Origin: JBAZDC01 sp041654595
GTDB lineage: Bacteria; Pseudomonadota; Gammaproteobacteria; Burkholderiales; Burkholderiaceae_B
Reading direction: 5' to 3'
NCBI GenBank assembly: GCA_964551305.1
Contig: CAZKBT010000039.1
Location: 1-29,994 of the forward strand
Length of the DNA stretch: 29,994 nt
The position numbers and the translations under genes were made by a program. Position 1 is the first letter of the stretch, and every line of letters starts with the position of its first letter. Shown here piece after piece: positions 22,013-29,342 of the stretch. The notes under the pieces were generated by a model. That model saw only the letters and a program-made list of their open reading frames with translations. It was not told where the DNA came from and did not search any database.

Positions 22013-23596
22013 ATGAATACTAGAAGATTTACACCCAAGGCCATGCTATCGGCGCTGCTGATCGCCGCCAGCTGCAGTTGGGCCGTCGCGGCCCATGCGG
22101 CTGATTTCAAGCTGGCGGTCAGCGGGGAAATCACATCGATGGACCCCCACTTCGGGAATATATTTCCAAACAACAACGTCATGGAGCATATATTTGAAAC
22201 CCTGGTGACGCGGGATGCGGATTCAAAGCTGATACCCGGCCTGGCGACGGCCTGGGAGCCCGTGGATCCCGTCACGTGGGAGTTCACGCTGCGCCCCGAC
22301 GTGAAGTTCCATGACGGCTCCACGCTGACCGCCGACGACGTGGTGCATTCATTGCAGCGTCCGGCAACCTTGACCAACAGCACGGCGCCATTCACCACAT
22401 ATACCAAGGCCATCGTCAGCGCCGAAGCGGACGGCAACATCGTGCGGATCAAGACTTCGTCGCCCTATCCGCTGCTGCCCAACGACTTGAGCGCGATCTA
22501 CATCGTGTCGAAAGCGGCGACCGGCGACGTCAAGACGCCGGAATTCGATCAGGGCAAGGGAATGATCGGCACCGGCCCGTTCAAGTTCGTCAGCTTCGCC
22601 CGGGGCGATCGCATCGAGCTGACTCGCAATGAGGACTACTGGGGTGAAAAACCCGCTTGGGACAAAGTCACGCTGCGTATCCTGACCAATGACGCCAGCC
22701 GCATGGCGGCGCTGCTGTCGGGAGACGTGGACGCCATCGAAAACATTCCGTCGTCGGACTACGGCAAGCTGAAAGCCAACACGAATTTCAACGTGGCGCA
22801 AAAGGTTTCCCACCGCACGTTGATGTTCGTCCTGGACAGCGACCGCGACGTGTCGCCCTTCGTAACGGACAAGGCGGGCAAGCCACTGGCGAAGAATCCG
22901 CTGAAGGATCCGCGCGTGCGCCTGGCGCTTTCCAAAGCGATCAACCGTCAGGGCATCAGCGAGCGCGTCATGGAGGGACTTTCCCTGCCGACGGCCAACC
23001 TCGTTCCGCCCTCCATCTTCGGTCATGCCGACGACGTCAAGGTAGAGGAGTACAATCCAGCCGCCGCCAAGGAGCTGCTTGCGCAAGCCGGCTACCCGGA
23101 CGGCTTCGGGATCACGCTGCATGCGCCCAACAACCGCTTCGTCAATGATTCCCGGATTACCCAGGCCGTGGCGCAAATGCTGACGCAAGCGGGCGTCCAG
23201 GCCAAGGTGGAGGCGATGCCGTTCTCGGTCTACGTCGGCCGCGCCAGCAAGCTGGAATTCAGCATGACACTGCTCGGCTGGGGCGCCACCAGCGCGGAAG
23301 CGTCGTCGCCGATGCGCGCGCTGATCGCCACCTTCAACCCCGAAGAAGGCATGGGCGCCTATAATTGGGGCCGTTACTCGAACCCGGAGTTCGACAAGCT
23401 GCTGAAGGACGCCCTGCAGACGCTGGACACCGACAAGCGGGAAGAACTGCTCAAGGACATGATCAGGCTCGTCAACAAAGACACCGCCGTCATCCCCATC
23501 CACCAGCAGGCGACCAGCTGGGCCAGCCGCAAGGGAATCAACTATATCGCCCGCACGGATGAATATAGCCTGGCGCAGAAGTTCGTAAAGGAATAA
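22013..23596 (+). CDS. Peptide/opine-type ABC transporter periplasmic binding protein (SBP_bac_5)
   Basis: Cluster C extracytoplasmic binding protein of the DppA/OppA type, 527 residues from the ATG at 22013. The signal peptide ends near AHA-ADFK. Family hallmarks include ITSMDPHFGNIFPNNNVMEHIFETLV, FTLRPDVKFHDGSTLTADDVVHSLQR, MIGTGPFKFVSFARGDRIELTRNEDYWG and DPRVRLALSKAINR. It feeds the permease/ATPase set starting at 24279. Such proteins bind di- or oligopeptides, glutathione, opines or other amino-acid derivatives. The neighbouring carbamoylase and deacylase favour an N-modified amino acid, which is inference. A 14-base perfect stem-loop follows the gene. Confidence 0.92.
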   Translation: MNTRRFTPKAMLSALLIAASCSWAVAAHAADFKLAVSGEITSMDPHFGNIFPNNNVMEHIFETLVTRDADSKLIPGLATAWEPVDPVTWEFTLRPDVKFHDGSTLTADDVVHSLQRPATLTNSTAPFTTYTKAIVSAEADGNIVRIKTSSPYPLLPNDLSAIYIVSKAATGDVKTPEFDQGKGMIGTGPFKFVSFARGDRIELTRNEDYWGEKPAWDKVTLRILTNDASRMAALLSGDVDAIENIPSSDYGKLKANTNFNVAQKVSHRTLMFVLDSDRDVSPFVTDKAGKPLAKNPLKDPRVRLALSKAINRQGISERVMEGLSLPTANLVPPSIFGHADDVKVEEYNPAAAKELLAQAGYPDGFGITLHAPNNRFVNDSRITQAVAQMLTQAGVQAKVEAMPFSVYVGRASKLEFSMTLLGWGATSAEASSPMRALIATFNPEEGMGAYNWGRYSNPEFDKLLKDALQTLDTDKREELLKDMIRLVNKDTAVIPIHQQATSWASRKGINYIARTDEYSLAQKFVKE

Positions 23597-23611
23597 CGCG
23601 CGATACGTAGT

Positions 23612-23655
23612 CATGGCGCGCCCGCGACTCGGCATCGGTTTGCGGGCGCGCCATG
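23612..23655. terminator. Strong stem-loop after the binding-protein gene
   Basis: CATGGCGCGCCCGC (23612-23625) pairs perfectly with GCGGGCGCGCCATG (23642-23655) around a 16-base loop, starting 15 bases after the stop codon. No T tract follows. In ABC importer operons such structures commonly protect the binding-protein message or reduce read-through into the permease genes, giving an excess of binding protein. That role is inferred here. Confidence 0.6.
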
Positions 23656-23720
23656 AAGCATATGTCGATCCGTCCCTTCGAGCGTCTCGACCTCCATGCA
23701 CCGAATTCAAGAATCGCACC

Positions 23721-24218
23721 ATGCAATCAGAACGAAATGCCGACTTTGACCGCATCGACAGAAAAATCATGGAAATCCTGCAGAACAATGCCCGGATTTC
23801 CAATGTCGACCTCGCGCACGCGGTCGGCCTGTCTCCCGCGCCCTGTCTGCGGCGGGTGCAGGCGCTGGAAGAGCGCGGCGTCATTCAGGGATATGTCGCG
23901 CTGCTCGACATGAGAAGCGTGCTGCTGGGCGTGGAAACCTTCATCCAGGTCCAGATGAACAGCCAGGGCAAGAGCATCCTGGATGTCTTCGAAAATACGG
24001 TAAAGCGGTTTCCCGGCGTCCTGGAGTGCTATCTCATGACGGGCGACTGGGACTACATGCTTCACGTCGTGGCGCAAGACCTGGATGAAATCCAGGAGTT
24101 CCTGCAAGACAATCTCAGCCAAATACCCGGCGTCATGCGCATCAAAACGTCGTTGGCCGTGCGGCGCGTGATCAGAACGAACTCGCTGCCCCTGAACCAT
24201 ATAGGGCCAACCAAATAA
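23721..24218 (+). CDS. Lrp/AsnC-family transcriptional regulator
   Basis: 165-residue feast/famine regulator. The N-terminal helix-turn-helix (FDRIDRKIMEILQNNARISNVDLAHAVGLSPAPCLRRVQALEERGVIQGY) is followed by the βαββαβ ligand-sensing domain (FIQVQMNSQG, VLECYLMTGDWDYMLHVVAQD, IPGVMRIKTSLAVRRV). The start at 23721 fits the family N-terminus, although no good ribosome site precedes it. The longer frame from 23613 reads through the stem-loop and is rejected. It is placed between the binding-protein and permease genes of the importer, so it probably regulates import and catabolism in response to an amino acid. The phased ATTGCG repeats at 21875-21912 are candidate targets. Confidence 0.93.
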   Translation: MQSERNADFDRIDRKIMEILQNNARISNVDLAHAVGLSPAPCLRRVQALEERGVIQGYVALLDMRSVLLGVETFIQVQMNSQGKSILDVFENTVKRFPGVLECYLMTGDWDYMLHVVAQDLDEIQEFLQDNLSQIPGVMRIKTSLAVRRVIRTNSLPLNHIGPTK

Positions 24219-24278
24219 CATCGACGGAGCGTTCGCAATGAATGCAGGTTTCACGTTTCCCCTACGCGGCCGACAAGA

Positions 24279-25256
24279 ATGTTGACCTTCTTAATACGAC
24301 GAAGCATCCAGAGCATCGTAGTTCTGTTCTTCATGTCGCTCATCGTGTTCGTGGGCGTGTATGCCATCGGCAACCCCATCGACACCTTGATCAGCCCCCA
24401 AGCCGACCAGATGGAGCGGGCGAAAGCCATCGCGGCCCTGGGATTGGACAAGCCCCTGACGGAACAGTACTTGAGTTTTCTATCGGGCATCGCGCGCGGC
24501 GACCTGGGCGACTCCTTCGCCTATGGAACGCCCGCCCTCAAGCTGATTTTCGAGCGCCTGCCGGCCACGCTGGAGCTGGCGCTGGCGGCCACGGTGATCG
24601 GCATTATTTTCGGCGTTCCGCTGGGCCTGTGGGCCGGCCTCAAGCCCGACGGCGTCGCGGGCCGCTCGATCATGGTGGGATCGATATTGGGATTCTCGCT
24701 CCCGACCTTCTGGGTCGGCCTGATGCTGATCATGGTTTTCTCCGTCATGCTGGGCTGGCTGCCTTCCAGCGGACGCGGCCCCACCACCATGCTGTTCGGT
24801 GTTCCCGTCTCGTTCTTGTCGCTGGAAGGATGGAGCTATCTCATCATGCCGGCGATCAACCTGGCGCTGTTCAAGGTCGCCCTGCTCATCCGCCTGACAC
24901 GGGCGACGGCGCGCGAAGCCCTGCTGCAGGACTACGTCAAGTTCGCGCGGGCCAAGGGGCTTACCAATAAGCGCGTGATCGGGGTACACGTGCTGCGCAA
25001 CATCATGATTCCGATCGTGACCGTCGTCGGGTTGGAATTCGGCACCGTCATCGCATTCGCCATCGTCACCGAAAGCGTGTTTTCCTGGCCGGGCATGGGC
25101 AAGCTGCTGATCGATTCCATCACCATGCTGGACCGGCCGGTGATCGTAGCCTACCTGCTGGTCATCGTCTCCATCTTCATCATCATCAATCTCGTGGTCG
25201 ATATCCTTTACTCCTTGTTGGATCCCCGCGTGCGTCTAGTGGAGACCGACAAATGA
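24279..25256 (+). CDS. dppB: Dpp/Opp-type ABC transporter permease, DppB-like
   Basis: Inner-membrane permease of a peptide-type ABC importer, 325 residues. It begins with the typical MLTFLIRRSIQSIVVLFFMSLIVFVGV first membrane helix, followed by NPIDTL. Five further hydrophobic segments follow. The EAA loop is RATAREALLQDYVKFARAKGL, and SWPGMGKLLIDSI is the conserved C-terminal motif. The gene overlaps the next permease gene by 4 bases (ATGA). The symbol reflects family type, not proven dipeptide transport. Confidence 0.93.
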   Translation: MLTFLIRRSIQSIVVLFFMSLIVFVGVYAIGNPIDTLISPQADQMERAKAIAALGLDKPLTEQYLSFLSGIARGDLGDSFAYGTPALKLIFERLPATLELALAATVIGIIFGVPLGLWAGLKPDGVAGRSIMVGSILGFSLPTFWVGLMLIMVFSVMLGWLPSSGRGPTTMLFGVPVSFLSLEGWSYLIMPAINLALFKVALLIRLTRATAREALLQDYVKFARAKGLTNKRVIGVHVLRNIMIPIVTVVGLEFGTVIAFAIVTESVFSWPGMGKLLIDSITMLDRPVIVAYLLVIVSIFIIINLVVDILYSLLDPRVRLVETDK

Positions 25257-26146
25257 AAAAAAAGGACAAAGCGGGCGAAAGCCCTATTCGCCGCGTTCTG
25301 AACGACTACTGTGAAAGCTGGGTGGCCATATTCGGCGCCCTCTTGCTAGGACTCATCATTGCGGTCGCCATTTTCGCGCCCTGGATCTCTCCCCAGAATC
25401 CCTACGATCTTTCCCAGTTGAACTTCCTGGCCGGCCGCCTCGAACCCGGGGCCGCCAATCCCGACGGCGGCATTTTCTGGCTGGGCAGCGACGACCAGGG
25501 GCGGGACATGTTGTCGGCCATTTTCTATGGCCTGCGCATCAGCCTGAGCGTGGGCATCATCAGCACGGTGCTGGCGCTGGTCATCGGCCTGGCCATGGGC
25601 TTGGCCGCCGCTTACTTGGGCGGCCGGCTGCAAACCCTCATCATGCGCATCATCGACATCCAGCTGTCTTTCCCGGCCATCCTGATCGCGCTGATACTGA
25701 TCGCCGTCCTGGGACAAGGCGTGGGCAAAGTCATCGCCGCGCTGGTCACGGTGCAATGGGCCTACTATGCACGCACGGTGCGAGGCGCCGCGCTTGCCGA
25801 AAAGGACAAGGAATACATGGAAGCGGCCCGCTGCCTCGCTCTGCCCTCATGGCGCATCGTTCTGTACCATCTGCTGCCGAACTGCCTGCCACCGATGATC
25901 GTGATCGCGACGGTGCAGGTCGCCGCCGCCATCGCCCTGGAAGCGACACTTTCGTTCCTCGGGCTGGGCTTGCCGATTACCGAGCCTTCCTTGGGATTGC
26001 TGATCTCCAACGGCTACCAGTATTTGCTCTCGGGCACGTACTGGATCAGCTTTTTCCCCGGGGTCGCCCTGCTGCTGACTATTCTGAGCATCAACCTGGT
26101 CGCCGATCAGTTGCGCGACGTACTGAATCCGAGGCTGCAAAAATGA
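25253..26146 (+). CDS. dppC: Dpp/Opp-type ABC transporter permease, DppC-like
   Basis: Second permease subunit, 297 residues. After a cytoplasmic N-terminus and first helix (AIFGALLLGLIIAVAIFAPWI), it carries the DppC signature FWLGSDDQGRDMLSAIFYGLRISL. The EAA loop is GAALAEKDKEYMEAARCLALP, followed by LPNCLPPMIVIATVQVAAAIALEATLSFLGLG. It overlaps the upstream permease and downstream ATPase genes by 4 bases each, so the membrane and ATPase genes are translationally coupled. Confidence 0.94.
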   Translation: MKKKDKAGESPIRRVLNDYCESWVAIFGALLLGLIIAVAIFAPWISPQNPYDLSQLNFLAGRLEPGAANPDGGIFWLGSDDQGRDMLSAIFYGLRISLSVGIISTVLALVIGLAMGLAAAYLGGRLQTLIMRIIDIQLSFPAILIALILIAVLGQGVGKVIAALVTVQWAYYARTVRGAALAEKDKEYMEAARCLALPSWRIVLYHLLPNCLPPMIVIATVQVAAAIALEATLSFLGLGLPITEPSLGLLISNGYQYLLSGTYWISFFPGVALLLTILSINLVADQLRDVLNPRLQK

Positions 26147-27138
26147 CCACACCACTACTGGAAGTCACCGGGCTGCAAACTCATTTTCACACCAAGGCCG
26201 GCGTGGTGAGGGCCGTGCAGGACGTTTCGTTCAGCTTGCGCAAAGGAGAAATACTCGGCCTGGTCGGTGAATCCGGATCGGGCAAATCCATGACGGGCTA
26301 TTCCTTGATGGGCCTGATCGACCCTCCCGGGCGCATCGTGGGCGGAAGCATGAAACTGGCCGGACAAGAGCTGCGCGGTCTCTCGGCCGAGGCCATGCGC
26401 AAATTGCGCGGCAACCGGATGGCCATGGTGTTCCAGGATCCGATGATGACGCTCAATCCCGTGCTGCGCGTCGATACGCAAATGATCGAGGCCATTACGG
26501 CGCATGCGCCCGTCAACCGGGATGCGGCCTTGAAGCGAGCGCGCGAAGCCTTGGTCAAGGTGGGCATACCGGCGCCGGACGAGCGGCTGCGGTCCTATCC
26601 GTACCAGTTCTCCGGCGGCATGAGGCAACGGGTCGCCATCGCCATCGCGCTGCTGAATCAGCCCGATCTGATCATTGCCGATGAACCCACCACCGCGCTG
26701 GACGTCACGATACAAGGACAGATTCTTTACGAAATGCAGCGCCTTGCCAGCGAGACCGGCGCCGCCCTGATCTGGATCACCCATGACCTGTCCGTGGTGG
26801 CCGGCCTGGCGGACCGCATCTGCGTGATGTACGCGGGCCGCATCGTGGAACAAGGCACGACGGAAGATGTTTTGACGCGCCCCTCTCATCCCTACACCCA
26901 AGGCTTGCTGGATTCCGTCCCTTCCCGCAATCAACGCGGCACCAAGCTCAAGCAGATCCCCGGCATGACGCCGTCCCTGCTCGAGCTGCCCCCGGGCTGT
27001 CCATTCCGCGAACGATGTTCGCGGGCAAGCTCCGAATGCGGCGTCAATCCGGAACCACGCATGGTCGATGACACTCTCCAGGACGAACCCCACACTGTGC
27101 GTTGCCACCACCCCCTGAGGCACGAGGTTTTAGCTTGA
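26143..27138 (+). CDS. dppD: Dpp/Opp-type ABC transporter ATPase, DppD-like
   Basis: Cytoplasmic ATPase subunit, 331 residues from the ATG at 26143, which overlaps the permease stop (ATGA). The frame is open much further upstream, but that part shadows the permease gene. Walker A is GESGSGKS (42-49), the ABC signature FSGGM (156-160) and Walker B LIIADEP with D180-E181, followed by the H-loop WITHDLS. The C-terminal oligopeptide-transporter domain with CPFRERCSRASSEC is the region that carries an Fe-S cluster in characterised homologues. It pairs with the following ATPase. Confidence 0.94.
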   Translation: MTTPLLEVTGLQTHFHTKAGVVRAVQDVSFSLRKGEILGLVGESGSGKSMTGYSLMGLIDPPGRIVGGSMKLAGQELRGLSAEAMRKLRGNRMAMVFQDPMMTLNPVLRVDTQMIEAITAHAPVNRDAALKRAREALVKVGIPAPDERLRSYPYQFSGGMRQRVAIAIALLNQPDLIIADEPTTALDVTIQGQILYEMQRLASETGAALIWITHDLSVVAGLADRICVMYAGRIVEQGTTEDVLTRPSHPYTQGLLDSVPSRNQRGTKLKQIPGMTPSLLELPPGCPFRERCSRASSECGVNPEPRMVDDTLQDEPHTVRCHHPLRHEVLA

Positions 27139-28148
27139 ACGAGAACACGCCCCCCTTACTCGAACTGAAAGCCGTCTCCAGGCGCTTTGAACACTCCCTG
27201 GACGCGGCCGCCAAACTGGCCAAGCTCCTGGGCGGGAAGGTCCTTTCGCAAACCGTCCACGCGGTGAACGATGTGAGCCTGGCCATTTCACCGGGCGAAG
27301 TCGTCGGCTTGGTGGGCGAATCGGGCTGCGGCAAATCGACGCTGGGCAGGTTGGCGATAGGGCTGCTGCCGCTGAGCGAAGGCGAGCGCTATTGGCGCGG
27401 CAAGCCGATTTCCGGGCTGGCCGGCGCCGAGAAGAAGGCGCAGCAGCTGCGCACCCAGATGATTTTTCAGGATCCGTATGCGTCCTTGAACCCTCGCATG
27501 CGCGTCGTCGACATCGTGGGCGAGGCGCCCGTCACGCACGGCCTGATATCGCGCAAGCAACAAGCCGAATACGTAAGCGAGCAATTGAACCGCGTGGGCC
27601 TGAGCGGCCAGGTATTGCGCCGCTTTCCACATCAGTTCTCCGGCGGACAACGCGCGCGCATCGGCATCGCCCGGGCGCTGGCGGTGAATCCCGAGTTCCT
27701 GGTGTGCGACGAATCGGTGGCGGCCCTGGACGTATCGATACAAGCTCAAGTCATCAATCTCTTCCTGGATCTGCGTTCGCAGCTGAACCTGACCTATCTG
27801 TTCATCAGCCACGACCTGAGCGTCGTCGAGCACATCAGCGACCGCATCGTCATCATGTACCTGGGCCGCGTCGTGGAAACAGGATCGGTGCAAGAGTTGT
27901 ATGCCGATCCGAATCACCCCTACACCCAGGCGTTGTTATCCGGCATAGGCAAGATCGTTCCGAAGAAACGGACTTTCGTGCCCATCAAAGGCGAAATCCC
28001 TTCGCCGCTGAGCCCGCCCTCGGGCTGTCATTTCCACCCGCGGTGCCCGCACGTCATGCCCATTTGCAAATCGGAAGTCCCAGCGCTGCGGGAAATCGCT
28101 CCCGGCCGCCAATCGGCCTGTCACCTGAATACCACGGGAAGCGCTTGA
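27135..28148 (+). CDS. dppF: Dpp/Opp-type ABC transporter ATPase, DppF-like
   Basis: Second ATPase subunit. A TTG start at 27135 is preferred: it overlaps the previous stop (TTGA), has GAGG seven bases upstream and gives MNENTPPLLELKAVSRRF, 337 residues. Another in-frame TTG at 27102 has no ribosome site. Walker A is GESGCGKS (61-68), the signature FSGGQRARIGIARAL, Walker B FLVCDESVAALD and the H-loop FISHDLS. The C-terminal peptide-transporter domain is complete (SGCHFHPRCPHVMPIC). The long 27181-27250 segment between the first strand and Walker A is an insertion seen in many DppF/OppF proteins. It is the last gene of the importer and is followed by a 17-base stem-loop. Confidence 0.93.
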   Translation: MNENTPPLLELKAVSRRFEHSLDAAAKLAKLLGGKVLSQTVHAVNDVSLAISPGEVVGLVGESGCGKSTLGRLAIGLLPLSEGERYWRGKPISGLAGAEKKAQQLRTQMIFQDPYASLNPRMRVVDIVGEAPVTHGLISRKQQAEYVSEQLNRVGLSGQVLRRFPHQFSGGQRARIGIARALAVNPEFLVCDESVAALDVSIQAQVINLFLDLRSQLNLTYLFISHDLSVVEHISDRIVIMYLGRVVETGSVQELYADPNHPYTQALLSGIGKIVPKKRTFVPIKGEIPSPLSPPSGCHFHPRCPHVMPICKSEVPALREIAPGRQSACHLNTTGSA

Positions 28149-28152
28149 CGCG

Positions 28153-28190
28153 CCGGGCCGGTCGTCGCGGTCTCGCGACGACCGGCCCGG
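28153..28190. terminator. Strong GC-rich stem-loop after the ABC importer operon
   Basis: A perfect 17-base stem (28153-28169 with 28174-28190) closes on a GTCT loop, five bases after the stop of the second ATPase gene. No T tract follows, so it may act with another factor or protect the 3' end. The position marks the end of the importer operon. Confidence 0.7.
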
Positions 28191-28264
28191 GCACCACGGG
28201 CAAGACAGCGCCGAGAAATCTGGCTACCATGAGGGGCATGTTCCCGACCCCGCAGGAGGCTTGC

Positions 28265-28555
28265 ATGCTCTGGCGTTTTTCCGCTAGCAATACCCATCTC
28301 TATCCCGGCGCCTTTTTACGCAGCCTGGAAGCTCCCGACGAGACCCGACTATCCACGGGCGACGGCGTGCTGGTGGAATTCAGCGATGGCGTGTTCGTGA
28401 ATGCGCAACTGCTGGATGCAACGCCGACGACGGCGACCTTGCAAATACCCGGCTATCACACCAGGCGCGGGACAATGGTGGCGGCGCGGACATGGCGCAT
28501 CGTCCCCGCGGGCAAGCCGGGCCTGGTGCGCGTGCAAGAACGATTGTCTCGCTAG
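28265..28555 (+). CDS. Small protein of unknown function
   Basis: A 96-residue protein not assigned to a family. The start at 28265 (MLWRFSASNTHLYPGAFLR) is set by a perfect AGGAGG six bases upstream. An upstream in-frame ATG lacks such a site. The sequence suggests a small β-rich fold (GDGVLVEFSDGVFVNAQLLDATPTTATLQIPGY then TRRGTMVAARTWRIVP), with no signal peptide, no membrane segment and no Cys. It stands alone between the terminator-like hairpin of the importer operon and a convergent racemase gene. Its stop codon shares the palindrome CTAG with the stop of that gene. The ribosome site and codon pattern support a real gene. Function cannot be inferred. Confidence 0.7.
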   Translation: MLWRFSASNTHLYPGAFLRSLEAPDETRLSTGDGVLVEFSDGVFVNAQLLDATPTTATLQIPGYHTRRGTMVAARTWRIVPAGKPGLVRVQERLSR

Positions 28556-29247
28556 CCGGCTATCCCGGCCAAACTCAATGCAGCCTCGCAATGCACCAAT
28601 GTCGTGTCGAACACCGGTACCGGCACATTTTCCTGGTCAAGCAGCATGCCCACCTCCGTGCATCCAAGAATCAGGCTATCCGCACCTCGCTCGACAAGAC
28701 GCCGCGCAATCGCCACATACGCTGCTTCGCTTTCCCTGGTGACCACGTCGCGGCATAGCTCTTCGTAGATGATGCGATGAGTCTCGGCGCGATCCCGCGC
28801 GCCGGGGACGATGACGTCCAACCCCGCCGCTTCCAGCCGGTCCGTGTAGAAGGTTTGCTCCATCGTGAATGCCGTCGCCATCAGGCCCGGCGAACGCAGC
28901 CCCTGGCGTTGAATGGCGGCGGCGGTGGCATCGGCAATGTGCAGCAACGAAATGGACACGCCGTCCATCATCCGATCGGCCAGCTTGTGCATGGTGTTAG
29001 TGGCCAGCACGATGAAATCCGCCCCTCCCCGCTCGAGAGCCTTGGCTTCGCGATTCAGGACGTCGCCCGCCCGGCTCCACTCTCCGGCCATTTGCAGCGC
29101 TTCGATGCTTGCGAAATCAAGGGAGCGGATCAGCAACTCCGGGGAATGCAAGCCGCCCAACCGCTTTCTGGTCAGGTCACAGAGTTCGCGATAGTAGATC
29201 TGGGTGGATGCGGCGGACATGCCCCCCAGGATGCCTATGGTTTTCAT
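28552..29247 (-). CDS. Asp/Glu racemase-family protein, YgeA-like (Thr/Cys active site)
   Basis: Amino-acid racemase of the aspartate/glutamate racemase family, 231 residues. MKTIGILGGMSAASTQIYYRELC is the family N-terminus. The first active-site position is T83 in LATNTMHK and the second is C196 in LGCTEVG. This is the same unusual Thr/Cys pair described for Escherichia coli YgeA (T83/C197), whose HIADAT and TMEQ.FY motifs are also found here. PLP-independent racemisation of Asp, Glu or a related amino acid is likely. It is convergent with the small unknown gene and lies 95 bases beyond a Bug-protein gene on the same strand. A role with the neighbouring amino-acid catabolic genes is inferred. 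Confidence 0.9.
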   Translation of the reverse strand: MKTIGILGGMSAASTQIYYRELCDLTRKRLGGLHSPELLIRSLDFASIEALQMAGEWSRAGDVLNREAKALERGGADFIVLATNTMHKLADRMMDGVSISLLHIADATAAAIQRQGLRSPGLMATAFTMEQTFYTDRLEAAGLDVIVPGARDRAETHRIIYEELCRDVVTRESEAAYVAIARRLVERGADSLILGCTEVGMLLDQENVPVPVFDTTLVHCEAALSLAGIAG

Positions 29248-29321
29248 GCGCTAAGCCTTACGTCCTGCCAAATGGATCAATGATGCGCCATCCATGTCGA
29301 CAAGGTCAAGCATCCGGCCAA

Positions 29322-29340
29322 GGCGCGCCGGCGCCGCGCC
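29322..29340 (-). terminator. Weak terminator-like hairpin after the second Bug gene
   Basis: GGCGCG and CGCGCC form a 6-base stem with a 7-base loop, two bases beyond the Bug stop codon on the minus strand. No T tract follows. It is listed because of its position, and confidence is low. Confidence 0.3.
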
Positions 29341-29342
29341 TA

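Noticed and set aside
22349..23884. Long antisense open frame (511 codons) opposite the ABC binding-protein gene
   Set aside because: It lies opposite a gene with clear family motifs and a signal peptide. The translated product is Arg/Gly/Val-rich shadow sequence without motifs.
25756..26142. Long N-terminal extension of the DppD-like ATPase frame
   Set aside because: The extension is out of frame with the DppC-like permease gene it overlaps. The ATG at 26143 overlaps the permease stop and gives the usual family N-terminus.
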